35,391 nucleotides of DNA from Kiritimatiellales bacterium (GCA_021734345.1 JAIPJC010000020.1:1-35391), one strand, 5' to 3'; shown: positions 7,499 through 20,986, numbered from the stretch's first letter. Numbers and translations are program-made. The notes: generated from the sequence alone by a model not told the origin.

Positions 7499-8437
7499 AT
7501 GAACAGACGTGCATTTTCATCCACTGTGGCAGCAGCGGCTGCCATCGGAGTCGCGGGGCTTGCTTCAAGGGCAACTGCCGAATCCGCGGAGCCTTTCAAG
7601 TTGAACTATGCCCCCGGCTTCCGGCACTTCAAGAACAGCGCCGGCCCCGACCCGATCAACCAGATCAAATTCATGCACGACACCGGATTCCGCGCCATGG
7701 AAGACAACGGCATGATGCAAAAGGATCCCGCCTTGCAGCAGAAAATCGGCAACGAGCTTGCGCGCCTCGAAATGACCATGGGCGTTTTTGTGCTCGGCTT
7801 CGGCATGAATACCTACATGTTCACCTCCAACCTACCCGATGGACAAAAGAAGGATGCCGACCCTGCCGCCGTGCGGGCCGCCATCAAGGCGGAATGCGAA
7901 AAGGCACTGGAAACCCAGAAACGCGTCAACGCCAAATGGTGCACCGTGGTGCCGGGGGCATTCAATCCCAACATCGACTACGACTATCAATTCGCCAATG
8001 TCGTCGCCAATCTGAAATATGGCTGCGAAATCCTCGAACCCGCCGGACTCGTGATGGTGCTCGAGCCGCTCAACCACATGAACCATCCGGGCGCTTTCCT
8101 CAAAACCGTGCCGCAGGCCTATGCCGTCTGCAAGGCCGTTTCCAGCCCGTCGTGCAAGATCTTGAACGACCTCTACCACGAGCAGATCGAGATCGGAAAC
8201 CTGATCAACAATATCGATAGCGCATGGGACGAGATTGCCTATATCCAGGTCGGCGATGTGCCCGGCCGCAACGAACCTTCCACCGGCGAAATCAACTACA
8301 AGAACGTTTTCAAGCATCTCTACGATAAAGGCTACAAAGGTCTCATCGGAATGGAGCACGGCATCAGCCGCAAGGGCATCGAAGGTGAACAGCGCCTGAT
8401 CCAATCCTACCGCGAAGTCGACAGTTTCGAAGCATAA
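7499..8437 (+). CDS. Tat-exported hydroxypyruvate-isomerase-like TIM-barrel protein
   Basis: A 312-residue protein with a short twin-arginine signal (MNRRAFSSTVAAAAAIG) cleaved near residue 27. The remainder matches the hydroxypyruvate isomerase (Hyi) family: VLEPLNHMNHPG at 187-198, DLYHEQIE at 224-231, YIQVGDVPGRNEP at 248-260, STGEINY and GLIGMEHG near 281-288. E189, D224, Q250 and E286 are the expected metal ligands and catalytic acids. An exported location makes the textbook glyoxylate-pathway role unlikely; isomerisation or epimerisation of a keto sugar is more plausible. It is separated from the previous gene by 127 bases without an ORF and followed 16 bases later by the second oxidoreductase. 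Confidence 0.88.
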   Translation: MNRRAFSSTVAAAAAIGVAGLASRATAESAEPFKLNYAPGFRHFKNSAGPDPINQIKFMHDTGFRAMEDNGMMQKDPALQQKIGNELARLEMTMGVFVLGFGMNTYMFTSNLPDGQKKDADPAAVRAAIKAECEKALETQKRVNAKWCTVVPGAFNPNIDYDYQFANVVANLKYGCEILEPAGLVMVLEPLNHMNHPGAFLKTVPQAYAVCKAVSSPSCKILNDLYHEQIEIGNLINNIDSAWDEIAYIQVGDVPGRNEPSTGEINYKNVFKHLYDKGYKGLIGMEHGISRKGIEGEQRLIQSYREVDSFEA

Positions 8438-8453
8438 CCAACAGGGGAAAACC

Positions 8454-9803
8454 ATGAGCGAAGCACTATCCAGCAAGAGAAGAACATTTCTAGCCTCCAC
8501 GATTGCGACCGGGGCAGGACTCACCATTCTGCCGAGCGGCACGCTCGCCGGATTGGGAGCCGGCGGCAAACTCAACATTGCCCTGATCGGCGCCTATGGC
8601 CGCGCCAAGGCGCATTGGGGCAACCTCAAGGGCGAAAACGTCGTCGCCATTTGCGATGTCAATGCCGAAAACCTCGCCTTGGCCGCCGCGGAATTCCCCG
8701 ATGCCAAGCCATACACGGATTGGCGCAAATGCCTTGAGCAAAAGGATATCGAAGCCGTTGTTTGCTGCACTCCCGACCACCATCACGCCTTCGTCTCCAT
8801 CTGGGCCATGAACCGCGGCCTGCACGTCTACTGCGAAAAGCCACTCGGCGACTGCGTCCTTGAAGCGCGTGCCGTCCGTGAAACCTATCTGAAAAACAAG
8901 GGAAAACTGGCGACCCAGCACGGTACGCAGCGGCACATGTATGAAAACTTCGACCGCGTGGCCGAGCTGGTCAAAGGCGGAGCCATCGGCGAGCTGCAGG
9001 ACGTACACGCATGGGGCAATCGCACGCATAATATGACGGCCTACCGCCCCGACGCCGGACCGGCACCGAGCACCATCGACTGGAACCAGTGGATCGGCCC
9101 AACCCGGATGCACCCCTACAACCCCGAATACTTCACCCCCACCCGGGGACCGGGGTCAAACTGCCTGCAATGGAACATGTTCAATGACTTCGGCAGTTGG
9201 CAAATCGGCGACATGGGCAGCCATGTGATGGATCTGGCATGGAACGCCATCGACGCCGACCGGCCCACAAAAATCAAGGCCAGCGGCGATCCCTTCAATC
9301 CCGACGTCTGCCCGTCCGCCCTGCAATCCATCTGCGAGATGCCCGCCAACGATTGGCGCGGCAAGATTCGCCTCGTCTGGTACCAAGGCGGCCCGATGCC
9401 CAAGAGTCCGTTTGGCCCCATCGACCTGTCCAAGATCGGCCACGGCGTCATGTTCAAAGGCACCAAGGGCGTCATCGTCGCCGACTTCAACAACCGCATC
9501 CTGATCCCACTGGGCAAGGACACCGACATGACCTACTACAAGTCCCCCACCCCCGACCAGGTCGCACCGCCGATTGGCGATTTCCAACAGCAATGGATCA
9601 ACGCCTGCAAGACCGACCTGAAAACCTGTTGCGACTTCGACTATGCCGGCCGTATGGTCGAAACGCTCATGCTCGGTCTCGTGGCACATCAAGCGGGCAA
9701 GGAACTCGAATATGATGCTGCAACCGGACTCATCACCAACGATTCAGGCGACTATGCTTCGTTCAAAAAAGAATACCGGGAAGGATGGACTCTCAATGGT
9801 TAA
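8454..9803 (+). CDS. Tat-exported Gfo/Idh/MocA family oxidoreductase (second copy)
   Basis: A 449-residue protein with a clear twin-arginine signal, SKRRTFLAS (7-15). The Rossmann fold shows LNIALIGAYGRA (40-51), AICDVN (65-70) and CTPDHHH (105-111), and the canonical EKP is present at 128-130. GDMGSHVMDLAW matches the C-terminal domain. It is only distantly similar to the first oxidoreductase in the operon, so the pair probably act at different steps or on different substrates. It starts 16 bases after the Hyi-like gene with AGGGGAAAACC upstream, and its last 8 bases overlap the DUF1080 gene, so the two are translationally coupled. Oxidation of a glycoside to its 3-keto form is inferred from context. 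Confidence 0.93.
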   Translation: MSEALSSKRRTFLASTIATGAGLTILPSGTLAGLGAGGKLNIALIGAYGRAKAHWGNLKGENVVAICDVNAENLALAAAEFPDAKPYTDWRKCLEQKDIEAVVCCTPDHHHAFVSIWAMNRGLHVYCEKPLGDCVLEARAVRETYLKNKGKLATQHGTQRHMYENFDRVAELVKGGAIGELQDVHAWGNRTHNMTAYRPDAGPAPSTIDWNQWIGPTRMHPYNPEYFTPTRGPGSNCLQWNMFNDFGSWQIGDMGSHVMDLAWNAIDADRPTKIKASGDPFNPDVCPSALQSICEMPANDWRGKIRLVWYQGGPMPKSPFGPIDLSKIGHGVMFKGTKGVIVADFNNRILIPLGKDTDMTYYKSPTPDQVAPPIGDFQQQWINACKTDLKTCCDFDYAGRMVETLMLGLVAHQAGKELEYDAATGLITNDSGDYASFKKEYREGWTLNG

Positions 9804-10524
9804 AAAATGGATGGCAACAGCGATCTCGCTCATGTTCGTAGCGACGGTCTTGGCGGAAGAAAACTGGATCAACCTGTTCAATGGGAAGAACCTCGACGGC
9901 TGGATTGTGAAAGTGGCGGGCGCGAAACTCGGCGAGAATCCCGGAAATATTTTCCGGGTCGAAGATGGCCTGCTGACCGTTTCCTACGACGCATTCGACG
10001 AGTTCGGAGATCGCTTCGGCCACATCTTCATCGACCGTCCGTTCACCAACTACCACTTCCGCTGTGAATACCGCTTCATCGGCGAACAGGCCAAAGGCGG
10101 TCCCGCTTGGGCCTTCCGCAACAACGGTGCCATGCTGCAGTGCCAACCCCCTGCAACCATGGAACTCCAGCAAAAATTCCCCAACTCCATCGAGTTCCAG
10201 TTCCTAGGCGCTTTCGACGATGGCAAGCCACGCCCGACCGGATCGATCTGCACGCCCGGCACCTACGTCGACGTCAACGGGGAAACCATCAAGAAGCATG
10301 TGATCAACAGCTCTGAACCGGCATTACCCCCGGGGGAATGGGTTGTGGCCGAGGCGATCGTGAAGGACGGGAAACTCCAGCACCTCATCAACGGCAAAGT
10401 GGTCATGGAATACACCAACCCCTGCCTCGACGACGGCACCCCCGTCACTTCCGGCTACATCGCCCTTCAGGCCGAGAACCACCCCACCCAGTTCCGCAAC
10501 ATAGAAATCATGCTGCTCGACTAA
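9796..10524 (+). CDS. exported DUF1080 (3-keto-disaccharide hydrolase-like) protein
   Basis: A 242-residue protein with a Sec signal (MVKKWMATAISLMFVATVLA) and one DUF1080 concanavalin-like jelly-roll domain: NLFNGKNLDGW, then HIFIDRPFTNYHFRCEYRF, a GPAWAFRNNGAML segment, SIEFQFLG, and a final GYIALQAENHPTQFRNIEI. Proteins of this family have been assigned 3-keto-glycoside hydrolase activity and usually sit beside Gfo/Idh/MocA enzymes, as here. The ATG at 9796 overlaps the end of the preceding gene by 8 bases; an upstream in-frame start lies deep inside that gene and was rejected. It is the last gene of the operon; purB converges on it 21 bases further on. Confidence 0.9.
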   Translation: MVKKWMATAISLMFVATVLAEENWINLFNGKNLDGWIVKVAGAKLGENPGNIFRVEDGLLTVSYDAFDEFGDRFGHIFIDRPFTNYHFRCEYRFIGEQAKGGPAWAFRNNGAMLQCQPPATMELQQKFPNSIEFQFLGAFDDGKPRPTGSICTPGTYVDVNGETIKKHVINSSEPALPPGEWVVAEAIVKDGKLQHLINGKVVMEYTNPCLDDGTPVTSGYIALQAENHPTQFRNIEIMLLD

Positions 10525-10545
10525 CCCGGGGCGGCAACGCGTCCC

Positions 10546-11904
<1,359 letters not shown>

Positions 11905-12027
11905 TTATTTCTCCTTGAATTGTAAAACCAGCGGCGAATATAGACGGGAGGGTTGCGATGGGCAAAATAAAAAAGCCTACCGCCCCCACCGCGAGGGACT
12001 CCGGCCCGTTCCAAGCCCTATCACCAA

Positions 12028-12699
12028 CTACTTGATCAGCATCATATCAGGACCAAAAAGGTCGCCAGCGTTGAATTTACTGATGAAGCCAGCGTTGGCT
12101 TCGAGCAATTCGTGGTCGGACTTCACCTCGATGATCTGTCCGCCAGGGGTGGAAACCGTGATGAGATAACCAAGGTACTCGACACCATTCCTTTTCCGTA
12201 TCTCTGGTGAACCGAGCGAAAGGCTGGGACCCGAGAACTTGGGGTTGCGCTGCTCGGCGGTGAACCGAACCTGCTCCTGCGTGCGCTGAAGCACGACATA
12301 GGCTTTGTTGTCGCCCACCATCCCAATGAGGTAAAGCACGACATTCACGGGCGATACGTAGGGCTCGGATCCGATCTGACGCACTTCGATGCTATAATCA
12401 ACCACCTGCACCACGCCGAGACCGGTCTTGACCACCGACTCGACCTTGATGTCGGACTTGAGTCCAAGGACTGGCAGAATCCGGCTATCGAGATATTCGA
12501 TATCGTCGGGGCTGAGGTATGAGCGCGACACCCTGAGTTCGCGTCCGGTTTCGTCGCGCAGAACAACCTTATCCCCGGTTTCCTTGACCAGCTCGGCTTT
12601 GAGCTGGCTACCTACATTGCTGGTCCAAATACGTGTTTCGGCCAGCGCAGGCTGTGCGAGAAGGGCGACCAGCGCCCATGCAACGATGTGGCTCTTCAT
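12028..12699 (-). CDS. secreted SHD1-domain protein (paralogue A)
   Basis: A 223-residue protein with a signal peptide (MKSHIVAWALVALLAQPALA). Residues about 22-72 (RIWTSNVGSQLKAELVKE through YLSPDDIEYLD) match the SLA1 homology domain 1 found in many PVC-group secreted proteins: an R-x-W-T-S opening, a beta-rich core and LS-x-D near the end. The remaining 150 residues have no known domain. The ATG at 12699 has AAAGGAGG 7 bases upstream; a TTG two codons earlier was rejected. It is similar along its whole length to the next gene upstream (12795-13574), for example YVVLQRTQEQVRFTAE against YVILERTQSKFRFTTE, so the pair arose by tandem duplication. Function unknown; extracytoplasmic by its signal. 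Confidence 0.8.
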   Translation of the reverse strand: MKSHIVAWALVALLAQPALAETRIWTSNVGSQLKAELVKETGDKVVLRDETGRELRVSRSYLSPDDIEYLDSRILPVLGLKSDIKVESVVKTGLGVVQVVDYSIEVRQIGSEPYVSPVNVVLYLIGMVGDNKAYVVLQRTQEQVRFTAEQRNPKFSGPSLSLGSPEIRKRNGVEYLGYLITVSTPGGQIIEVKSDHELLEANAGFISKFNAGDLFGPDMMLIK

Positions 12700-12794
12700 G
12701 TCCAACCTCCTTTTGTTTCCCGTTAAACGGTCTGGTAAAACAAAGAAGAAACCAAACTTCCGTATGAAAAGGCCAACGTCCTATGTCTGTAAAA

Positions 12795-13574
12795 TCAGAA
12801 TCTGCGGCCCGGCAGCTTGTTCCTTGCACGATTGCCGATGCTGTCGTGATTCTGTCCTTCCGGTCCATGCTCGACCGGATTGAATTCCTCGTCAAAGAGG
12901 TCTCCGCGCTGCGCAGCAAGGATGACCTTCGCATACTTTTCAAATTCCAATTTACTGCACTTCATCGCCAGCATCTGGCCCGTGCGGTCCTTGACCATGG
13001 CAAGATAGCCCTTGTATTCCACCCCGATCTGTTTTCCGGCTTCGAGTTGCTGGAGCTTGGCCCTTCCGCTGGAATAAGTGTACTGGTTTTTGTTCTCGGT
13101 TGTGAATCTGAATTTGGACTGGGTGCGTTCCAAAATAACATACCCATCGCGTTCACCCGATTGGCCGATGAGATATACTTCGGATACCAGAGGGGCTTCG
13201 TAAGGTGCCGGACTGGTTTTTGCGAGGGTGACTTCAAGTTGGACGGCTTCTTTCTGGATCTGGAAACCCCGCCCGTAGTAGCCATCGCCCAGAGCTTTGT
13301 TGTCGCGATCGGTATCGGTGGAAACCTTGATTTCAATGCGAGGGGGAGCCTGCAAAACCGCATATTTCCGATCCTTCGTGTTAAGCGAGTCGAGCGAAAC
13401 CTTCAGTTCAGACCCATCGCGCTTCAACAATACGACCTTTTCATCCACGACACGGACAAACTCGGCCTCGAGCTGCTTGCCTCCCACATCTGTCCACATC
13501 CGATATTCGGAAAAGCCACCCTGAAGAAGTGAAACAAGCAACAACCCCAATACACTACAGATTTTTGAATTCAT
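12795..13574 (-). CDS. secreted SHD1-domain protein (paralogue B)
   Basis: A 259-residue protein with a signal peptide (about residues 1-22) followed at once by an SHD1-like domain (YRMWTDVGGKQLEAEFVRV to SLDSLNTKDRKY). Its middle and C-terminal regions align with paralogue A, including GVEYKGYLAMV against GVEYLGYLITV and RGDLFDEEF against AGDLFGPDM. It then runs about 30 residues longer with a basic, low-complexity tail (EHGPEGQNHDSIGNRARNK) that paralogue A lacks. That tail may be a readthrough extension after loss of an earlier stop. GAGGTCAGG lies before the ATG. The 95-base gap to paralogue A has no visible terminator, so they may be co-transcribed. Function unknown. Confidence 0.78.
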   Translation of the reverse strand: MNSKICSVLGLLLVSLLQGGFSEYRMWTDVGGKQLEAEFVRVVDEKVVLLKRDGSELKVSLDSLNTKDRKYAVLQAPPRIEIKVSTDTDRDNKALGDGYYGRGFQIQKEAVQLEVTLAKTSPAPYEAPLVSEVYLIGQSGERDGYVILERTQSKFRFTTENKNQYTYSSGRAKLQQLEAGKQIGVEYKGYLAMVKDRTGQMLAMKCSKLEFEKYAKVILAAQRGDLFDEEFNPVEHGPEGQNHDSIGNRARNKLPGRRF

Positions 13575-13647
13575 GTACCTGACCTCACATATTCTCCATG
13601 ATCCTCATCCAAAAAACGTGGAAGCGTGCTATAAATTGCTTTTCAAA

Positions 13648-14253
13648 TCATGTCATTCCACCCATGGATCCCAACAGGGATGACCACTCATCATGAGCTT
13701 TTTGCAATGCATTGGCCCGATGGGAGATACGGTTTTTTATTTCAGAGTCAAGTTGGGCAAACGTTTCAGTATAGCCAGTGGGGATAAAAAGCGGATCATA
13801 GCCGAATCCATTGCTTCCGCGCAGCGCTTCAATGATCGTGCCGGGGCAACTTCCATCCAAGGTCTGGACATTTCCTTCAGGATCGGAAAGGGCGATGACG
13901 GTACGAAAGCAGGCAGACCGATTCTCCTTTCCCGACAATTCATCCAGAAGTTTGGCATTATTATCGGCATAGTTGCAGTGTTCTCCGGCATAGCGGGCGG
14001 AATATACGCCGGGTGCTCCACCAAGCGCGGCAACCTCCAGCCCGGAATCGTCGGCAAGAGTCCAGCAACCCGTGGCTTTTGCCAGTGTCACCGCCTTTTT
14101 GATGGCATTGGCTTCGAGCGTTTCACCGTCTTCCACCACATCGGGGATATCCGGGAAATCGAAGGCTGTGCAAACTTCCAACGACTGGAAGTCGAAGATG
14201 GCACGTATTTCTTCAAGTTTATGCGCATTACGCGTTGCGATCACTAGTTTCAT
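13648..14253 (-). CDS. rdgB: XTP/dITP diphosphatase (non-canonical purine NTP pyrophosphatase)
   Basis: A 201-residue protein of the RdgB/HAM1 family. It starts MKLVIATRNAHKLEEIRAIF, where the T-x-N-x-x-K element contacts the substrate phosphates. LADDSGLEVAALGGAPGVYSARYAG (about residues 67-91) holds the catalytic Asp pair and metal site, and GFGYDPLF with KNRISHRANAL complete the pocket. The enzyme hydrolyses dITP, ITP and XTP to monophosphates and keeps deaminated purines out of nucleic acids. AAGGGGAA lies 9 bases before the ATG; an in-frame start 75 bases upstream is rejected for lack of homology. It lies just downstream of the rRNA operon terminator, in the same orientation. Confidence 0.96.
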   Translation of the reverse strand: MKLVIATRNAHKLEEIRAIFDFQSLEVCTAFDFPDIPDVVEDGETLEANAIKKAVTLAKATGCWTLADDSGLEVAALGGAPGVYSARYAGEHCNYADNNAKLLDELSGKENRSACFRTVIALSDPEGNVQTLDGSCPGTIIEALRGSNGFGYDPLFIPTGYTETFAQLDSEIKNRISHRANALQKAHDEWSSLLGSMGGMT

Positions 14254-14434
14254 GCTGGTTTCCCCTTGAAATTTATTGGAATGCGGGTTTTGTTCCGTAC
14301 TGGCCACTCCCCGAAATCCATCCGGCACGAAAATAGTGCATTGTGTTGGGGGAGAAAAGCAAAAGAGCCGGGTTCATCGGTAAATCCAACAAGTCAAAAT
14401 CGTTGAGGAAAGTGCAGATTGATATGTGCAATGC

Positions 14435-14469
14435 AAAAAAAAGACCTTGAATCCTGAGATTCAAGGTCT
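14435..14469 (-). terminator. rho-independent terminator of the rRNA operon
   Basis: On the minus strand a perfect 12-bp stem (arms 14442-14453 and 14458-14469) with a 4-base loop is followed by a run of eight T residues. It lies 13 bases after the 5S gene. Confidence 0.95.
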
Positions 14470-14481
14470 GAAAAAATAAAA

Positions 14482-14593
14482 CCGGCTACGTGCTACTCTC
14501 CCAAGGTCTAACCCTTAGTACCATTGCCGCTGAGGCTCTTCACTTCTGTGTTCGGGATGGGAACAGGTGTTGCTTCCTCGCTATGGTAACCGG
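14482..14593 (-). rRNA. rrf: 5S ribosomal RNA
   Basis: About 112 bases. The minus strand carries the conserved 5S core TTCCCATCCCGAACAC and the end GAGAGTAGCACGTAGCCGG, and the termini (CCGGTTACC and its partner) can pair. Ends are placed by the terminal helix and may be off by a few bases. It is the last gene of the rRNA operon. Confidence 0.93.
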
Positions 14594-14613
14594 AAAACTG
14601 TTTAAAATGGAAA

Positions 14614-14652
14614 ACAATTGCATAATATTGGAATTACTGCAGCGCATGTACG
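14614..14652 (-). other. 3' arm of the 23S processing stem
   Basis: 14614-14631 is an exact reverse complement of 17673-17690 (18 bases), and weaker complementarity continues towards the 23S gene. In the transcript the two arms would enclose 23S rRNA as a long RNase III-type helix. Confidence 0.75.
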
Positions 14653-14667
14653 CTTTAAAAAATTTAA

Positions 14668-17613
<2,946 letters not shown>

Positions 17614-17650
17614 AAATCAAACATGCTACATAAGTAACATATATAAAGTA

Positions 17651-17690
17651 TACATACGCTTGTTGCAGTTATCCAATATTATGCAATTGT
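17651..17690 (-). other. 5' arm of the 23S processing stem
   Basis: Partner of 14614-14652. The exact core is 17673-17690. It lies in the spacer between boxA and the 23S gene. Confidence 0.75.
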
Positions 17691-17699
17691 CAAAGAACA
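17687..17699 (-). promoter_or_regulatory. boxA antitermination site before 23S
   Basis: The minus strand reads TGTTCTTTGACAA, close to the bacterial rRNA boxA element bound by NusB/S10. It matches the leader boxA at 19800-19812 in 12 of 13 positions. Confidence 0.65.
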
Positions 17700-17752
17700 C
17701 TCCGCCGAAGCGGAAAAGTGGTTGAAATACAAGACATTCAATCGACCAGAAG

Positions 17753-17829
17753 TGGTGGGCGTGACAGGAGTCGAACCTGTGACCTCGTCCTTATCAGGGA
17801 CGCGCTCTAACCAACTGAGCTACACGCCC
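17753..17829 (-). tRNA. tRNA-Ile (anticodon GAT)
   Basis: A 77-base cloverleaf. The acceptor GGGCGTG pairs with CACGCCC, the anticodon arm is CGTCC with loop CTGATAA and GGACG, the T-loop is TTCGACT, and CCA is encoded. It is the second tRNA of the 16S-23S spacer, 11 bases after tRNA-Ala. Confidence 0.97.
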
Positions 17830-17840
17830 GCATCCTAGAA

Positions 17841-17916
17841 TGGTGGAGGTAAACGGGATCGAACCGATGACCTCCTGAATGCAAATCAGGCGCTCTCCCA
17901 GCTGAGCTATACCCCC
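17841..17916 (-). tRNA. tRNA-Ala (anticodon TGC)
   Basis: A 76-base cloverleaf. The acceptor GGGGGTA pairs with TACCTCC with one G-U pair, the anticodon arm is CCTGA with loop TTTGCAT and TCAGG, and CCA is encoded. It comes first after 16S, so the spacer order is Ala then Ile, the reverse of the more common Ile-Ala. Confidence 0.97.
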
Positions 17917-17934
17917 AGAGTGGTCTTATGTCTT

Positions 17935-17988
17935 GTTGAACGACTCATAAACGACTTCGCTCCAGAAATGGTGCGGTTTGTTAGCCAA
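17935..17988 (-). other. 3' arm of the 16S processing stem
   Basis: The sequence is largely complementary to 19737-19797 in segments, including AACAAACCGCACCA, CGAAGT and TATGAGTC. Together they would form a long interrupted helix around 16S rRNA, a substrate for RNase III-type processing. Confidence 0.75.
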
Positions 17989-18064
17989 AAACTTTCTGAG
18001 CAAAGGTTTCCCCATGCTCCGTCCCGAAGGACGTTACCCTAGCTCCAATCTTGCGATTGGGCTG

Positions 18065-19648
<1,584 letters not shown>

Positions 19649-19736
19649 TATAAAAATGGTTGATCCTATAATCTCAATTTAAAACTCGATTCCCCTTAGA
19701 AGAGGGAACCGGATTGCTTTAACAGTTTAAAAGCAA

Positions 19737-19797
19737 TTGGCTTTAACAAACCGCACCACTTCTGATTCGAAGTAATGCTTATTTTTATGAGTCATTC
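19737..19797 (-). other. 5' arm of the 16S processing stem
   Basis: Partner of 17935-17988. The best-paired part is 19737-19764. It lies between boxA and the start of 16S. Confidence 0.75.
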
Positions 19798-19799
19798 AG

Positions 19800-19812
19800 T
19801 TTTCAAAGAACA
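19800..19812 (-). promoter_or_regulatory. boxA antitermination site in the rRNA leader
   Basis: The minus strand reads TGTTCTTTGAAAA, followed by CTGAAT, very like the Bacillus rRNA leader boxA. It lies 58 bases downstream of the last promoter -10 element. Confidence 0.7.
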
Positions 19813-19869
19813 AAAATGCTTCAACTTTTTGCCGTATGTTTCAGCGGCCTTTCCGTTGAAGCGGCGGAC

Positions 19870-19897
19870 AACTTATCAAACTCGTTGATGATGTCAA
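19870..19897 (-). promoter_or_regulatory. rRNA promoter, proximal (fourth in series)
   Basis: TTGACA (19892-19897), a 16-base spacer and TAAGTT (19870-19875), followed by GTCCGCC like the other three sites. A strongly A/T-rich tract upstream (19901-19925) resembles an UP element. The -10 is weak, so this is the least certain of the four. Confidence 0.5.
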
Positions 19898-19986
19898 CCG
19901 CTATTTTGTAAAAAAGTTTTTCAAGAACATTTGCCGGAAACTCACTGCCACTCAAAGTGGCTTATCTGTTTCAAACAAGGCGGGTC

Positions 19987-20014
19987 ATAGTATCGATCCA
20001 AATGGATCATGCAA
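19987..20014 (-). promoter_or_regulatory. rRNA promoter (third in series)
   Basis: TTGCAT (20009-20014), a 16-base spacer and TACTAT (19987-19992), followed by GACCCGCC. The spacer contains the palindrome GATCCATTTGGATC. An A-rich tract precedes the -35. A 6-bp hairpin (19947-19961) follows in the leader. Confidence 0.75.
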
Positions 20015-20134
20015 CCCTTATGTTCAACTTTTTTTCAATGTATCAAAGATCGGTTTTTGCTGCCGTATCCGGCGGCTCCTCGTCCAGCCTGCATCGTGTG
20101 TTTCAACGACCGGTTTGTTTGAACAAGGCGGGCT

Positions 20135-20162
20135 ATAGTAGCGATCGGTTTCAATCGCGCAA
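20135..20162 (-). promoter_or_regulatory. rRNA promoter (second in series)
   Basis: TTGCGC (20157-20162), a 16-base spacer and TACTAT (20135-20140), followed by AGCCCGCC. The preceding AAATAATTTGATTTT tract is UP-like. Its -10 lies 148 bases upstream of the next one. Confidence 0.75.
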
Positions 20163-20279
20163 CCCGAAAATCAAATTATTTTAGTTACCTAAAAAGAACA
20201 ATTTCGTTGTCGCTCTTTCAGCGACGTGCCGTTCCGTGATCGCCTCAAATGCGGCAGATTCGTTGTGAACAGGCGGCGA

Positions 20280-20307
20280 ATAGTACGCGGATTGATTTTT
20301 CTCGCAA
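20280..20307 (-). promoter_or_regulatory. rRNA promoter, distal (first in series)
   Basis: TTGCGA (20302-20307), a 16-base spacer and TACTAT (20280-20285), followed by TCGCCGCC. AGTTAAAATTAAGTTAAAAA upstream is a good UP-like element. The GC-rich stretch after every -10 suits stringent control of rRNA synthesis. Confidence 0.75.
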
Positions 20308-20310
20308 CCG

Positions 20311-20617
20311 TTTTTTTAACTTAATTTTAACTCCACCCACAACTCGCTCATATGCGGCATGTTGCGAAATAACAAAAACCGTTATTTAAGCCATAAAACA
20401 GCAGTCCGCGGTGACATTGCGTGCATTCCCATGACTGGAACATCCACCTTTCAGGCCTTGCCAAGCTGCCAACCATGATATTCAAGGAGTCTCCGATCAG
20501 CCCTGATTCTTGTCCAATTGCAGGGCACAGGACTTCGATTGGCTATGGAGGACTGGCCAAATATTGCGAAATCACTCCAGGTGGGATTCAGTCCACTGCG
20601 CTGCATGGCGGCTACCT
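20311..20617. other. intergenic stretch without a recognised gene
   Basis: Apart from the UP-like tract next to the distal rRNA promoter and a small inverted repeat (AAATAAC/GTTATTT at 20367-20373 and 20381-20387, no T-run), nothing is recognisable. Open frames on the plus strand here overlap the next gene and look spurious. Confidence 0.5.
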
Positions 20618-20986
20618 TTATTCCGCCAAGGCTGCCTGCTTCCGTGCCCTGCGCACATCAATGAAGCTTTTAATAAAGGACACCAGAGCTATCACCGTCG
20701 AAAGGATCATCACCGAAACGCGCATGATCGCCATGCCGTCTTCCCGCCCGATCGAAGCCGTTAGTGGCTTAATCAAACCAACCAGAATCAGCAGCGTCAA
20801 AAGCACCGCGATGTGGGCCACGATCTTGTTCTCTTTTTTGACTCCCTTATAGAGGGAAAGGATCACCACCCCGAACACCACCGGAATCAATGCCGTTTTC
20901 GATGGTGTTTCCGATCCCAAATACCCCCACAACCCCAGCCCAATCAAAACAACCGCATTTATTAAAAATGCCGTATGTGCCTTCAT
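20618..20986 (-). CDS. small four-helix integral membrane protein
   Basis: A 122-residue protein starting MKAHTAFLINAVVLIG. Four hydrophobic segments are visible, at about residues 5-22, 33-48, 58-75 and 90-110, followed by a short basic tail (DVRRARKQAALAE), which suggests a cytoplasmic C-terminus. AAAGGA lies 6 bases before the ATG at 20986; two slightly earlier in-frame ATGs sit on or before this site and are less likely. No family was recognised. It is monocistronic as far as can be seen, transcribed towards the rRNA promoters and divergent from the small Cys/His protein. Confidence 0.7.
   Translation of the reverse strand: MKAHTAFLINAVVLIGLGLWGYLGSETPSKTALIPVVFGVVILSLYKGVKKENKIVAHIAVLLTLLILVGLIKPLTASIGREDGMAIMRVSVMILSTVIALVSFIKSFIDVRRARKQAALAE

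Noticed and set aside
11936-12027. Possible terminator after the SHD1 protein gene (GC-rich stretch then TTTTTT on the minus strand)
   Set aside because: No stem longer than about four base pairs can be formed before the T-run.
20367-20387. Inverted repeat AAATAAC/GTTATTT as a terminator
   Set aside because: The stem is short and A/T-rich, no T-run follows on either strand, and it lies over 200 bases past the nearest gene end.
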